A stretch of 64,000 nucleotides of DNA, taken from the NCBI RefSeq assembly GCF_007197775.1, contig NZ_CP041638.1, positions 1,178,001-1,242,000 on the forward strand, given 5' to 3'. The stretch's first letter is position 1; the number at the start of each line of letters is the position of its first letter. This DNA comes from Thalassotalea sp. PS06. Lineage in GTDB: Bacteria > Pseudomonadota > Gammaproteobacteria > Enterobacterales > Alteromonadaceae. This document shows positions 41,314 to 51,600 of the stretch, piece after piece. The position numbers and the translations under genes are program-made. The notes below the pieces were generated by a model that had not been told where the DNA came from, did no database searches, and worked only from the letters and a program-made list of their open reading frames with translations.

Positions 41314-41568
41314 TTACGCCAACCCCTGAACTACCACGTATTTTTCGTACAGCTGATCTTCGGTTTCGATGCGATTTGGGTCGGTAATGATGCACTTACT
41401 GATAGGGCATACAGACTGGCACGTGGGCTTGTTGTAATGACCTTTGCACTCGGTGCATAGGTCAGGATTGATTTCAAAGATGGATTTGCCCATAGAAATT
41501 GCATCATTTGGGCATTCCGGTACGCACATATCGCAATTAATACATTTTTTAGTAATTAATAACGCCAT
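41314..41568 (-). CDS. yfhL: YfhL family 4Fe-4S ferredoxin
   Basis: 84-residue cytoplasmic electron carrier. The first cluster motif is CINCDMCVPECP. The second, with the family-typical insertion, is CTECKGHYNKPTCQSVCP. It starts 2 bases after the stop of the U32 peptidase-like gene, so the two are co-translated. That suggests it serves the tRNA hydroxylation enzyme, an inference from proximity. Confidence 0.92.
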   Translation of the reverse strand: MALLITKKCINCDMCVPECPNDAISMGKSIFEINPDLCTECKGHYNKPTCQSVCPISKCIITDPNRIETEDQLYEKYVVVQGLA

Positions 41569-41570
41569 CG

Positions 41571-42971
41571 TTATTTACCCTGGGGATTGCGGGTATCCTG
41601 ACCATCGTTCAGGTTTCGCATTAGCAGTGCATATTGCAAATCTAAATCTTTAGGTAGCGGAATGTAAACGATATGGCCGCTGCCTTTAGCGTCATCGATT
41701 GATTCTGCTTTTCGGTTTTCCATATGCTCGAGAGTAAAGATGACATTGCCCTGTGGCGTCATTAACTCAAGCTTGTCACCAACAATGAACTTGTTCTTAA
41801 CTTCAAGCTCTGCCAAATCGCCACGGCGATTACCCGTAAATTCACCAACAAATTGTTGGCTGGTAGAAACAGAATAACCATAATCGTAATTTTGATAGGT
41901 ATCATGGGTATGTCGACGCAGAAAACCTTCCGTATAACCACGATGTGCCAGGTTCTCTAGTGTGCCCATTAAATCTTGATCAAATGGCTTACCAGCAACG
42001 GCATCGTCTATGGCTTTACGATAAACCTGAGCGGTGCGCGCACAGTAATAGAAAGACTTAGTGCGTCCTTCAATTTTTAACGAATGTACGCCCATTTTCG
42101 TTAGCCGCTCAACGTGTTGGACAGCGCGCAGATCTTTTGAATTCATGATATACGTACCATGTTCATCTTCATATGCCGCCATTTTTTCATCCGGTCGATG
42201 ACTTTCAGAAAGTAGGACCATCTCATCACTAGGTTTACCTTTTCCTATTGCGACATCAGGGCGTTGTTCCTGAACTTCCACGATTTGAGCTTGGTTAGGA
42301 TCAAATTCTTCAACAATCTGGCCAACGTCGTCCTCTTTCGCTTTTTCTACCTTGTATTCCCAGCGGCAGGCATTGGTGCAGGTTCCCTGATTCGGGTCAC
42401 GCTTATTGATATATCCGGATAACAGGCATCGCCCGGAATAGGCCATACATAGGGCGCCATGAACAAATACCTCTAACTCTGTTTCAGGGCAATGCTCACG
42501 AATCTCCTCGATTTCCTCTAACGACAATTCACGAGAAACGATAACCCGTTCAACGCCATTTGCCGCCCAGAATTTTACCGTTGCCCAGTTTACCGCATTC
42601 GCTTGTACTGACAGGTGAATTGGCATTTCAGGGAACGCTTCACGCACCATCATAATTAATCCAGGATCTGACATGATCAGTGCATCAGGTCCCATCTCAA
42701 TGACAGGGCGTAAATCATCGATAAAGGTCTTAAGTTTAGAATTATGAGGTTGAATATTACATACCACGTATAACTTCTTCCCCAGGGCGTGAGCTTCGTC
42801 GATGCCTATCTTCAGGTTTTCATGGTTAAATTCATTGTTGCGAACGCGCAGGCTATATCTGGGTTGTCCAGCATAAACGGCGTCTGCGCCATAAGCAAAC
42901 GCATATCGCATGTTCTTTAAGCTACCAGCTGGGGATAATAATTCGGGTACAAAGGTGTTTTCGGTTGCCAT
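41571..42971 (-). CDS. trhP: tRNA 5-hydroxyuridine hydroxylase TrhP (peptidase U32 family)
   Basis: U32-family protein (YegQ/TrhP), which uses prephenate-derived chemistry and an Fe-S cluster to make 5-hydroxyuridine at tRNA wobble position 34. I start at ATG 42971 (MATENTFVPELLSPAGSLKN), giving 466 residues, close to E. coli YegQ; a further 31 codons upstream are open but do not match the family. Motifs: the U32 signature EVFVHGALCMAYSGRCLLSGY and a cysteine set (C.NACRWEYKVE). The operon partner is the ferredoxin that follows. Confidence 0.9.
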   Translation of the reverse strand: MATENTFVPELLSPAGSLKNMRYAFAYGADAVYAGQPRYSLRVRNNEFNHENLKIGIDEAHALGKKLYVVCNIQPHNSKLKTFIDDLRPVIEMGPDALIMSDPGLIMMVREAFPEMPIHLSVQANAVNWATVKFWAANGVERVIVSRELSLEEIEEIREHCPETELEVFVHGALCMAYSGRCLLSGYINKRDPNQGTCTNACRWEYKVEKAKEDDVGQIVEEFDPNQAQIVEVQEQRPDVAIGKGKPSDEMVLLSESHRPDEKMAAYEDEHGTYIMNSKDLRAVQHVERLTKMGVHSLKIEGRTKSFYYCARTAQVYRKAIDDAVAGKPFDQDLMGTLENLAHRGYTEGFLRRHTHDTYQNYDYGYSVSTSQQFVGEFTGNRRGDLAELEVKNKFIVGDKLELMTPQGNVIFTLEHMENRKAESIDDAKGSGHIVYIPLPKDLDLQYALLMRNLNDGQDTRNPQGK

Positions 42972-43269
42972 CATCTCACTGCTCTTTAAACCGCATTTCC
43001 AGCGATTTAATTCTCTAATGGATTTGATATAAATTAATGGCTGAATTTTACGTGATAACACCAAATAACCCTAGTGTTAATGTGGTTTTGTAACAAATTT
43101 CTAATAACCTGATTCGGGCACGATATAGTTTACATATTTTATTGCAGGTAACTTCCTGAACTGTATATAACAAATTGATTCTATGATGATTAATCGTTTG
43201 CCATTTAATTCATAGGTTCAATGCTTTATAGTCAACCCCTACCTTTGTTTTAATAAAGAGCTCCCAACA

Positions 43270-44444
43270 ATGCTAAAAAAGGAATTTTAGGAGCAGGACT
43301 ACTCGCTATCCTAGCTTTGTTTCTGTGGTTTTTGACTGGCAAACCGGAAACTGCAAACACAGAACCGCTGCAATCGCAAAACCAAATTACTAACGTCCAA
43401 ACTAGCGAACCTAAGCCTCCGGAATCATCAGAACCTCAAGACTCTGAACTGCAGCAAGATTCTATTGAAAATGATGATGCTGAATCCGAAATACTTGCGT
43501 GCTTACCCGAGTTATTTGAGGACGCTGAAGATAGAAAAGAAAAGTTGCAACAACATTTTGAGGACTATGAAAAAAAGAGAGTGGACGCAGCCAAAAGGCA
43601 TTTATCAAACGCTGATGCTTTTAACTATTCGCTTTTTGCCCCTCCACCTGAAGGTAAAACGCGACTCGATTTATTAATGGAATACCATCAACAATTCCCT
43701 GGTAACCCTCTAATTTCCGTCGATATTATTAACGCCTGTATCGGTGCTGAAGACGAAAGGTGTTCAGACTCGTTGATTGACGATCTGGTGTCGGCAGACA
43801 GTAATAATGGCGCGCCGCACGTATCGGCGACAATATTTTACGCTTCAAAGGGAGAAGACGATAAAGTCATAGAGCATATTAAGCATATTGAACAAGCATC
43901 GACTTTTAATGAAAGGTATGGCGAGAGGGTTTTAACCTATGCTCAGGCTTTGGCAGGAGCGGAAATTGGTGACTTCAGATTGGCCGCTTATGAGGGAATA
44001 GGGGCAGTACCTTTTCTTTCGTATAAACCTGTATTTGATTGGTGTGAAAAAGGTCTGGAACAAGCGGCTATATCAGATGCCTGCATTTCTCTTGGCGCTG
44101 AACTTACCGACCGAGGAAAGACTCTCATCAGTTGGCATATGGGGCTTGGGCTGCAGAAGAAAATTTATGAAGCGTTGGATAACGAAGAGATTGTTACAGC
44201 ACTTGAACGCGAAAAACAAAGCTTTTATCAACGCAGAGATGCGAATGCAAATACAAATACTGCAATCAGCTTGATGATGTTGTTCGATGAAAGATTATTA
44301 CGACGTTGGTTTGAAAACATCGATGTCCATGGTGAAGTTGAATCTCACGCTATGATGCAGGAAGAAGCAACCTACTTGTATGAAACGCAAGGAGACAATG
44401 CATTGTGCAATTTCATCTACGATATATTTAATAGTGGTGGCTAA
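43270..44444 (+). CDS. Membrane-anchored protein of unknown function, needs a -1 shift near its start
   Basis: I do not recognise this family. From 43281 onward the frame encodes GILGAGLLAILALFLWFLTG, a good signal anchor, then an acidic Q/E/P/S-rich linker (about 25-65). A helical domain of about 300 residues follows with several cysteines (YINACIG-type pattern, CISLGAEL, ALCNFIYD). The only ATG with a ribosome site (AAGAG, about 10 bases upstream) is at 43270, in the other frame: ATG CTA AAA AAG GAA TTT TAG. A -1 shift at A AAA AAG joins it to give MLKKGILGAG. Without the shift the first usable start would be TTG at 43317, which loses half of the membrane segment. A sequencing error or decay are the alternatives. 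Confidence 0.6.
43275..43281 (+). other. Slippery heptamer A AAA AAG
   Basis: In the frame of the ATG at 43270 the bases are phased as A_AAA_AAG, the same -1 slip site used in E. coli dnaX. A stop (TAG, 43288-43290) follows two codons later in the zero frame. No clear downstream pseudoknot is seen. Confidence 0.5.
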
Positions 44445-44461
44445 CCCACTAAAAGGTGAAC

Positions 44462-45184
44462 TCAGTGTTCCTCGGAAGGGCTAGCATGAAAACGCTTAAT
44501 CAAATGCGCGCTTCTTTTACCCCAGCGATGATAGATATCAGGACCGGGATGAAAACCGTCACTGGCCATTGGAATGTCTTTTTCGGCGGTTTCTAAATTA
44601 AGAAGCTGACACCTTTGTTCCAGTTCGACATCCTGACACAACACCTCGTTAAAGCGCTTGGCTCTGTCTCCCAGATACCAGCGTAGAGGGTTGGGTAGTG
44701 CCGGAAACCGGTGCATCGGCGGTACTTTAGTGATAATCGCTTGTTTGGCTTTAAATTTATCCTGAAGCAGGCTTCTTAGCATCGCCTGCTGTTGTCTCCA
44801 GGTGGATAAAGTGACGGAGCTGGTGACATCGTTAACGCCAAGAGAAGTGATAACCGTATCAAAGCTTTGACTTGGAAGTGTCTCCAATACGGTTAAGGTT
44901 TCCGCTGTGGTGGCGCCAGAACGCGCCACTAATTGATAACTTACTTCGAATGACTGCTTGAGGTGTTTTAAGGTTTGTCCAAGCAGCGCTGTATCCTGTT
45001 GCTGAGTGCCTACCCCGGCAGCTGCAGAATCACCGACAATCAATAACTTCAGTGGCTTGCCATTGCCGTCAACGCCTATTCTCGGGCCACCAGGTTCTGG
45101 AAGCACAGGGGTTTGCCTGCGTACCTGTTTTCCCTGCACAAATAGGATAGGTAACAATGCTAAACCTGAAAGATATCCATCCAT
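44462..45184 (-). CDS. SGNH/GDSL-type hydrolase, membrane anchored
   Basis: Predicted esterase or acyl hydrolase of the SGNH superfamily. From the ATG at 45184 it has 240 residues: a short N-terminal hydrophobic anchor (YLSGLALLPILFV), block I GDSAAAG (Ser53), block III GVNDVT (Asn118), and block V DGFHPG (Asp209, His212), so the full catalytic set is present. The GTG three codons upstream is an alternative start, but GGGTG favours the ATG. The substrate is unknown. Convergent with the unknown membrane protein, with 17 bases between stops. Confidence 0.87.
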   Translation of the reverse strand: MDGYLSGLALLPILFVQGKQVRRQTPVLPEPGGPRIGVDGNGKPLKLLIVGDSAAAGVGTQQQDTALLGQTLKHLKQSFEVSYQLVARSGATTAETLTVLETLPSQSFDTVITSLGVNDVTSSVTLSTWRQQQAMLRSLLQDKFKAKQAIITKVPPMHRFPALPNPLRWYLGDRAKRFNEVLCQDVELEQRCQLLNLETAEKDIPMASDGFHPGPDIYHRWGKRSAHLIKRFHASPSEEH

Positions 45185-45262
45185 CTTTAACACCCAAAAT
45201 TGAATTACATATCAACTAATACGGCTGAGGTTGCCTAAAGATCAGGCTAGTTGGCCTGATGA

Positions 45263-45787
45263 TTATTTTGGAAATTCATCCATTATCTTCGATACCGCGT
45301 AATCGAGTCTTTCTTTTGTTTCCATCACGGTTTTATCTTCTTGCACGTCACCTTCGGCGGCGCCATACCATATTGGCTGACCGGTCTGGGCGTCAAAGAA
45401 CACAACAACTAGCGCCGCTTTAGGCACATTGGCCAGGCTCGGCAAGTTAGAATCATTGGTATCTATTTCTTCAATATGGTCCATATCAACGCCGGCTACA
45501 TAAGTAACCAACATATCTGGGTTATAGGAATCTTCGCTCATTTCCCGGGCTCTTAATTCCCGGTCAATATAAAACTTAACTTCTTTGTCAGCGTCAAAAC
45601 CCGGTGGCTCCCACTGGCCTTGTTCATCAAATGCGACCACAGCGGATCCCATCCAGGCGTAGGTCTCATAGCCAATAAAATCCACTTTGGGATCGACATC
45701 AGAGATGATCTCAATATCGTCATTGATGCTGGAACAGCCGGCAAGGCCAATTAGTGCGACAACAATCAATATTTTAAGTTTGATCAT
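45263..45787 (-). CDS. DUF4136 lipoprotein
   Basis: 174 residues from the ATG at 45787; 16 further open codons upstream do not form a signal peptide. The lipobox LIGLAGC predicts lipidation. The mature domain matches the DUF4136 pattern: TYAWMGSA, VKFYIDRELRAREM, a middle strand with DMLVTYVAGVD, and a C-terminal WYGAAEGDVQED with an ERLDYAVSKIMDEFP helix. The function of this family is unknown; it is usually envelope-located. Repeat copy 3 lies 140 bases upstream. Confidence 0.82.
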   Translation of the reverse strand: MIKLKILIVVALIGLAGCSSINDDIEIISDVDPKVDFIGYETYAWMGSAVVAFDEQGQWEPPGFDADKEVKFYIDRELRAREMSEDSYNPDMLVTYVAGVDMDHIEEIDTNDSNLPSLANVPKAALVVVFFDAQTGQPIWYGAAEGDVQEDKTVMETKERLDYAVSKIMDEFPK

Positions 45788-45928
45788 AGGAAGTACCTTA
45801 GTTTGTTGTTCGGTTGATGTGTACGGCGGGATCACGAAACTTTTTTAAGTTTAGACCAAGTTTTTCATTGGACTTGAATCAATTTCCTCGAGTAAGGTAA
45901 TTGAAACAATAAGATAAAAAGGCGCCTA

Positions 45929-46193
45929 ATACCAATCCCACTAAGTTTGTGCACAACTCAGAGTTAGGGCCGAGGTTCATTTACAACATAGATTTTATTG
46001 ATATAGTCATTCTATATTAATGAAATATAGGGCAGTAAATGGGCCTCTCACTAACTCCCTACGGGTGAGTTTTAAAGGCGTTTATCCTGCGTTACTGATT
46101 TTGACAATGGAGTGACCATTCTCTGCAATCAAAGCCTTGTCTAAAAGCCTTTAAATTCTCACTGAGTGAGCAATAATTTAATGGGATTGGTAT
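45929..46193 (-). repeat. Structured intergenic repeat, copy 3 (inverted)
   Basis: 265 bp, the reverse complement of copies 1 and 2 with few differences. It ends ATTGGTAT at 46193, only 4 bases before the ATG of the glycoside hydrolase gene, so it forms the whole immediate leader of that gene. The left flank reads CTAATACC but no coding frame ends there. Confidence 0.93.
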
Positions 46194-46197
46194 AACA

Positions 46198-47553
46198 ATG
46201 AATAGCGGAAAAAGATGCAATACTCGATTACCAATATTGATGTTTTTACAGCTGTTACTTTTCGCTTTTCATGGCCATGCAAAAACCGATTGGTCTCCGA
46301 AAAAAGTAGAAATTGAAAAACAGCAAAATACTTATCAACTCATGGTCGACGGCCAACCGTTCACGGTAAAAGGTGTTGGGCTTGGCTGGAACCAAGGGAA
46401 AAACCTGGAAGCGTTAAAAGCTGCTGGGGGCAATAGCTTTCGCACCTGGAGCGCAGATAATGCCGACGAAATCCTGACGAAAGCCAAGGAGTTGGGGTTA
46501 ATGGTAGCCCTGGGATTTGATACCGAGAAACAATTACATGGTTTCGACTATAACGATGAACAGACTGTTCGTGAACAATTTGAACGATTCAAGACGGTGG
46601 TTGATAAGTACAAAAATCATCCGAACCTTTTACTTTGGGTAATTGCCAACGAACCGAACCTGTTATTCGCTGAAGATGGCAGCTTAGCTAAGGTTAATCC
46701 GAAAGTGTATTTGGCTATCAATGAGATGATCGAATACATTCACAAAACCGACCCCAACCATCCGGTAACGTATACCTTTGCCGGAGCCATCAAAGAGCAT
46801 ATCGATGTTGCGCTTGAGCTTACGCCAACTGTCGATATCCTCTCGGTTCAGGTGTATGGGGATTTGCAGATTCTGCCAGAAGCGATTGAAGAGATTAATC
46901 GCGACATTCCGGTAATGGTTACCGAATACGGACCTACAGGATTTTGGGAGATGCCGACAACCCAGTGGGGTAGGGAGATTGAAGAGCCTAGCGCAGTAAA
47001 GGCCAAAGCGATGATGGCTCGTATTGAGAATACCCTGGTTAATGATCGCACCGGTAAAATTATCGGTAATTACGCATTTTACTGGGGGCAGAAACAGGAG
47101 CGCACACCAACCTGGTTTGGCATGTTCAATAAAGATGGCAGTGCCAATGCCAGAGTAGACGAAATGACACGTTTCTGGACCGGCAGCTATCCTAATAACC
47201 GTGCACCGCTCACTCAATCTATTAAGTTAAATCAACAATTGCCCCAGTCCAGTGTTATCGTCGCTCCTGGTGAAGAGCTGACAGCCGATGTTGTAGTCAA
47301 GGATCCCGAGAACGATGACTTAACCCATCAATGGCGTTTATTAACCGAAGTTACCGAGCGAAGTGATGGCGGCGCTTTTGAGCAAGAGCCACAAGCGGTG
47401 AAACTAAGTACTATTGAAACAATGAAGACTAAGGATGGGGTGCGCCTGAGTTTTAAAGCCCCAGAGCATGCGGGTGAATATCGGTTATTTATTTACAGCT
47501 ATGATGGCAAAGGAAAAGTCGGCAATGCCAACTTTCCCTTTAAAGTTGAATAG
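46198..47553 (+). CDS. Secreted glycoside hydrolase, GH2/GH5-like TIM barrel
   Basis: Exported 451-residue protein with a signal peptide ending near HGHA. The catalytic (beta/alpha)8 domain runs to about 335: the acid/base motif VIANEPN (Glu152) and nucleophile motif VTEYGP (Glu243) fit clan GH-A enzymes. The C-terminal 110 residues are beta-rich and resemble an immunoglobulin-like or PKD-like module (VKDPENDDLTHQWRLLTE, GEYRLFIYSYDGKG). The substrate is unknown; a beta-glucan or galactan is plausible for a marine bacterium. Its start codon is 4 bases downstream of repeat copy 3, and no strong ribosome site is visible other than GGGATTGG inside the repeat. Confidence 0.82.
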   Translation: MNSGKRCNTRLPILMFLQLLLFAFHGHAKTDWSPKKVEIEKQQNTYQLMVDGQPFTVKGVGLGWNQGKNLEALKAAGGNSFRTWSADNADEILTKAKELGLMVALGFDTEKQLHGFDYNDEQTVREQFERFKTVVDKYKNHPNLLLWVIANEPNLLFAEDGSLAKVNPKVYLAINEMIEYIHKTDPNHPVTYTFAGAIKEHIDVALELTPTVDILSVQVYGDLQILPEAIEEINRDIPVMVTEYGPTGFWEMPTTQWGREIEEPSAVKAKAMMARIENTLVNDRTGKIIGNYAFYWGQKQERTPTWFGMFNKDGSANARVDEMTRFWTGSYPNNRAPLTQSIKLNQQLPQSSVIVAPGEELTADVVVKDPENDDLTHQWRLLTEVTERSDGGAFEQEPQAVKLSTIETMKTKDGVRLSFKAPEHAGEYRLFIYSYDGKGKVGNANFPFKVE

Positions 47554-47559
47554 TAAAAC

Positions 47560-47907
47560 TTATTTAAACACTTGCTGAATGTCGGCAAATTTACAGCTAA
47601 TTACTGTTACATCCTGATAGCCAACTCGGGCCAGCTGTTCCGCTGCAAAAGTCGCTCGGCCTGAGGTAGCACAGTGCAGATAAATCGGTCTCATCGGGTC
47701 TTTTTCACGTTCAACCAATTGCATTTCCAAAACACCGCGAGGAATGTTGATGCTGCCGGCAACCGCTTCTTTTTGATGCTCTCCAGGCTCTCTTACATCA
47801 ATAAACAGAGCATCTTTCTCTGCCATTTCTTGCTGTGCCTGCTCAGCACTGATCTTGCGAACATTTGCGCTTGCCGCTTTTACTAACTCGGGAATAGTTT
47901 TCAGCAT
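47560..47907 (-). CDS. Rhodanese-domain sulfurtransferase
   Basis: 115-residue single-domain rhodanese with the persulfide-carrying cysteine in HCATSGR and the typical DVREPGEHQKEAVAGSINIP stretch. Likely transfers sulfane sulfur in the cytoplasm. AAGGAG precedes the ATG and overlaps the end of the DUF2892 gene, so the two are coupled. Together they resemble the two halves of E. coli YgaP (rhodanese plus membrane domain), here split. Confidence 0.9.
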   Translation of the reverse strand: MLKTIPELVKAASANVRKISAEQAQQEMAEKDALFIDVREPGEHQKEAVAGSINIPRGVLEMQLVEREKDPMRPIYLHCATSGRATFAAEQLARVGYQDVTVISCKFADIQQVFK

Positions 47908-47913
47908 TTATTT

Positions 47914-48135
47914 TTACTCCTTAAATCCTACTGATCTTAATATCGTTATCATTGGGCACCATTTGGTGAAGGCTGACTGAATTAAGTTTAGTGCAATGAA
48001 CACCGTAAAAAATACCCAGTTGGGGTGAACAAAGTGTGTTAATGCCAGGCTGACTAAAATCATAATCCCGGCTATGAGTCGTAAAGCCTGATGCATGCTG
48101 AATCCAGAAGTACTTGTCGCAGTATCGCTTTCCAT
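47914..48135 (-). CDS. DUF2892 (YgaP-type) inner-membrane protein
   Basis: 73-residue protein with two membrane helices (ALRLIAGIMILVSLALTHFV and VFFTVFIALNLIQSAFT) and the short conserved KWCPM segment, typical of DUF2892. It is the first gene of the minus-strand unit with the rhodanese. The divergent ArsR-type gene starts 189 bases away and two palindromic operators lie between. Confidence 0.87.
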   Translation of the reverse strand: MESDTATSTSGFSMHQALRLIAGIMILVSLALTHFVHPNWVFFTVFIALNLIQSAFTKWCPMITILRSVGFKE

Positions 48136-48189
48136 GAAGCCTCCAAAAAATTGTCTAGTTACGCCGTTCAGTATATTAGATATTTTTAA

Positions 48190-48221
48190 ATTAGCAAACT
48201 CTAATATTAGTCATTTCTAAT
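48190..48221. promoter_or_regulatory. Two abutting ATTAG-N6-CTAAT operators
   Basis: ATTAGCAAACTCTAAT (48190-48205) and ATTAGTCATTTCTAAT (48206-48221) are identical in form and touch each other. A further ATTAG half-site lies at 48175. They resemble the AT-rich palindromes bound by BigR/YgaV-type ArsR repressors and serve both divergent units. Confidence 0.78.
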
Positions 48222-48323
48222 TTAATGGTTTATACTCAACCTTAAATGGGAATTCTCAGCCTTAGATTGCGAGTCTTCCTGAACGCCAATAAATCAACTA
48301 ATACCTCGATGAGAGGAGGGAAA

Positions 48324-48626
48324 ATGGACGCACAGGCAATGGCTGGAAATGCCGAACAGGCGGAACAATTGCTAAAGCTTTTAGCCAATAAAAATCGTTT
48401 GATGCTTCTTTGCCGCTTAATGGATTCGGAGTGTTCAGTAACCGAATTAAATGAGCAGGTTCCTTTGGCACAATCCGCTTTATCACAGCATCTAGCCGCT
48501 CTGAGAAAGGCCAATGTCGTGAAAACCAGGCGTGACGCACAAACGATTTACTATGCGATAAGCGATGACAAAGCCGTAAAACTTATTGAACAGCTCTATG
48601 AACTGTTTTGTAAAAATGACGATTAA
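48324..48626 (+). CDS. ArsR-family sulfane-sulfur sensor (BigR/YgaV/SqrR-like)
   Basis: 100-residue winged-helix repressor from the ATG at 48324, which has GAGGAGGG upstream; 26 further open codons are not needed. The recognition helix is VPLAQSALSQHLAALRKANV. Cys30 and Cys96 are exactly 66 residues apart, the same spacing as the persulfide-sensing pair C41/C107 of SqrR, and no metal-binding ELCVCDL motif is present. It faces the rhodanese/DUF2892 genes and precedes the RND pump by 20 bases, so it probably derepresses both when sulfide or polysulfide rises. Confidence 0.85.
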   Translation: MDAQAMAGNAEQAEQLLKLLANKNRLMLLCRLMDSECSVTELNEQVPLAQSALSQHLAALRKANVVKTRRDAQTIYYAISDDKAVKLIEQLYELFCKNDD

Positions 48627-48646
48627 TAAGCCGAGATAGTACGATA

Positions 48647-51600
48647 ATGAACTCGCATCCGATCGATAACCTGGTAGCCAGGGCGCTACAGGGGAGAATT
48701 CCGCTGGTGATATTTTTCCTGTCACTGGTACTTGGGTTATTAGCTCTTAAGATCACACCTCGTGAAGAAGAACCGCAGATAGTGGTTCCAATGATTGATG
48801 TCTCCGTGCTTGCGCCAAACTTAACGGCGAACCAGGTAGAGCGACAGGTCACCATTCCTCTGGAAAAACTGTTATCGCAAATTTCCGGAATCGAACACAT
48901 TTATTCGACCTCCATGGATGGCAAGTTACTGGTAACCTTGCGTTTTCACGTTGGTGAAGAAAGACAAAAAGCGATAGTAAATACTTACAATAAGCTCTAC
49001 TCCAACCAGGACAAGCTTCCCGTTGTCGTCGACAAATGGCAGGTTAAACCTCAGGAAGTGGATGATGTGCCGATATTAATGCTCGGATTGTATAGCACTG
49101 TTCCCTCTCTTTATGACGATTTTCAATTACGTCGATTTGCCCAGGAAATATCTACTTCATTGCAACAAATCGATGATACCAGTGAGATTAACGTTGTTGG
49201 CGGCCGGCAACGGGCATTGCAAATTGATCTCGACATTCAGGCGCTTGCTGCCCGACAAACCACCGTACTCGATGTTGTCAGTGCCATTGATATTTCCAAT
49301 CAACTGACTCGCCACGGTTCTCTAACCCTTTCTCATCAGCAGGTTGTTATTGAGTCTGGTGACGTATTTCGTAATGTCCAACAGTTGCAAAATATGGTGG
49401 TGAATATCATCAATGGCAAACCTGTGCTGCTCAAAGATGTGGCAAAAGTGACTGATGGACCGCAAGAGTTAAAATCTTATCAGTGGTTGCAACTAACCGA
49501 CAGTAACAGCAAAACCAACGACCTTGCACTCGCGCAGCAGGCAGAATCCTTACCCCTGGTAACCATTAGTGTCGCCAAACAAAAAGGCAGTAATGCGGTA
49601 TCGGTTAGTGCCAATGTACTGCAGTCTATGGAAGAGATAAGTCAAACCATCTTGCCTGAAGAAGTTAAATTCAAGCTGTTAAGAGATTATGGCCAAACCG
49701 CTAATGATAAAGTGAACAATCTTACATCATCGTTGGCTTTTGCGATATTTACCGTGGTGGTATTTATTGGCGTGTTCCTCGGCTGGCGTCCGGCACTCGT
49801 CGTTGGTCTGGCGGTGCCTGTATGTTATGGGCTGACATTGATGCTCGATTACATGTTCGGTTACACCATTAACCGCGTGACCTTATTCGCCCTTATTTTA
49901 TCCCTTGGCCTGCTTGTTGATGATCCGATTACCGGTATCGACAACATTGAGCGTACGCTTAAGCAGGCAGGTCGCAATGCCAGCGAAAAAATTGTTGCGG
50001 CGATGCAGGAAATTCGTCCCGCATTGTTGATGTCTACGTTAACCATTATTCTGGCGTTTATACCCTTAGCCTTTATTACCGGGATGATGGGACCCTACAT
50101 GGCACCGATGGCATTTAATGTTCCGGTATCGGTGATGATCTCAACCCTGGTCGCCTTTTTGGTTACTCCCTGGCTTGCTAAAAAATTTCTGAGAACCGAA
50201 AAGACTTCCCAAACCAAGTCAGCTCAATCTGAACACGCTGCAAGCGAATCGGCTATAACCGAATCTGCTCTGACACAGACAGGTACAAGCTTATATCGTC
50301 GTATTCTTAATCCTATTCTCGAGCGCCGCGGTCGAATCAAATTGGGATTGGTTGCGGTACTCATATTGTTCATCGCCTCGGCATCACTGCCAATCTTCCG
50401 AGCGGTGCCATTAAAGCTATTGCCTTTTGATAACAAAAATGAAATTCAGGTTTTACTGGATTTACCTGAAGGCGCTTCTCTTGAACAAACCGCAGCGTTA
50501 GCACAAAAGGTTTCAACAATCGCTCAGAGCTTACCGGAAGTCGAGGCTCTGGCCGTTTATGTGGGCGAGTCTTCCCCTATCGATTTTAATGGTTTAGTAC
50601 GTGGGTATTATCAGCGACAGGGCCAACATCTTGGTGACATTCGGGTGGTTCTAATCGATAAAGAGGAACGCCAGCATCAATCTCACGGCGTTGTCCTGAG
50701 GTTACGGCAGCTTTTGGCGCCGTTGCAAACCGACGATATTTCGATAAAGGTTGTCGAAGTACCGCCAGGACCGCCGGTGATGAGCACCTTAGTGACCGAA
50801 GTCTATGCAGAACCTTTGGTAGACAAAGATATTCATTATCAAGCCGCGAATAAGGTAAAAGCACGTTTAGAACAAGAAGCTCATGTGGTCGAAGTGGATT
50901 CGAGCATGATTGCCAGTCAGCAGATCTCCCGGTTTGTCATTGATAAGCAAAAGGCAGCACTTTCCGGGATTTCCACTCAGGAAGTGAATCAAGCACTTGC
51001 TATTGCGGTTGATGGGTCATTTGCGGGTGTGTATCAGCAGCCATTTGATGCTCAGCCAATCCCAATCAAGGTAAAACTTCCTTTTGAAATAAGACAGGAT
51101 TTATCTCATATCTCCGCCATGCAGTTAAAAGGCCGGATGGGTATTGCACAGCAAAACCAGGGGTTAGGACTGGAAAACGCGCCACAACCCATTGTACCTT
51201 TGGCCGAATTAGGAACATGGCAAACGAAATCCGTATCGCAGCCGATCATGCGTAAAGATCTTCGCCCGGTTATCTACGTAACTGCCGAGCTTTCCGGCCG
51301 CACACCGGCCGAAGTTATCGCCGATATAAGTAGTGATTTTAATCAACCTGAAGCGGCAGGCAAAGACTGGCAGCAACGCACATTTTTAAGCTCCGGTGCA
51401 GGCCTTGGCTGGAGTTTACCCGATGGCACCAGCTATTCGTTTTCCGGTGAAGGCGAGTGGCGCATTACCATTGATGTATTTCGCGATATGGGTATTGCCT
51501 TTGCTTTTGCGTTAACGGGTATCTTCATTGTCCTGAAGTGGCAGACTCAAAGCACCGCCTTGTCGTTAATTATTATGTCAGCGATTCCCTTGACCATCAT

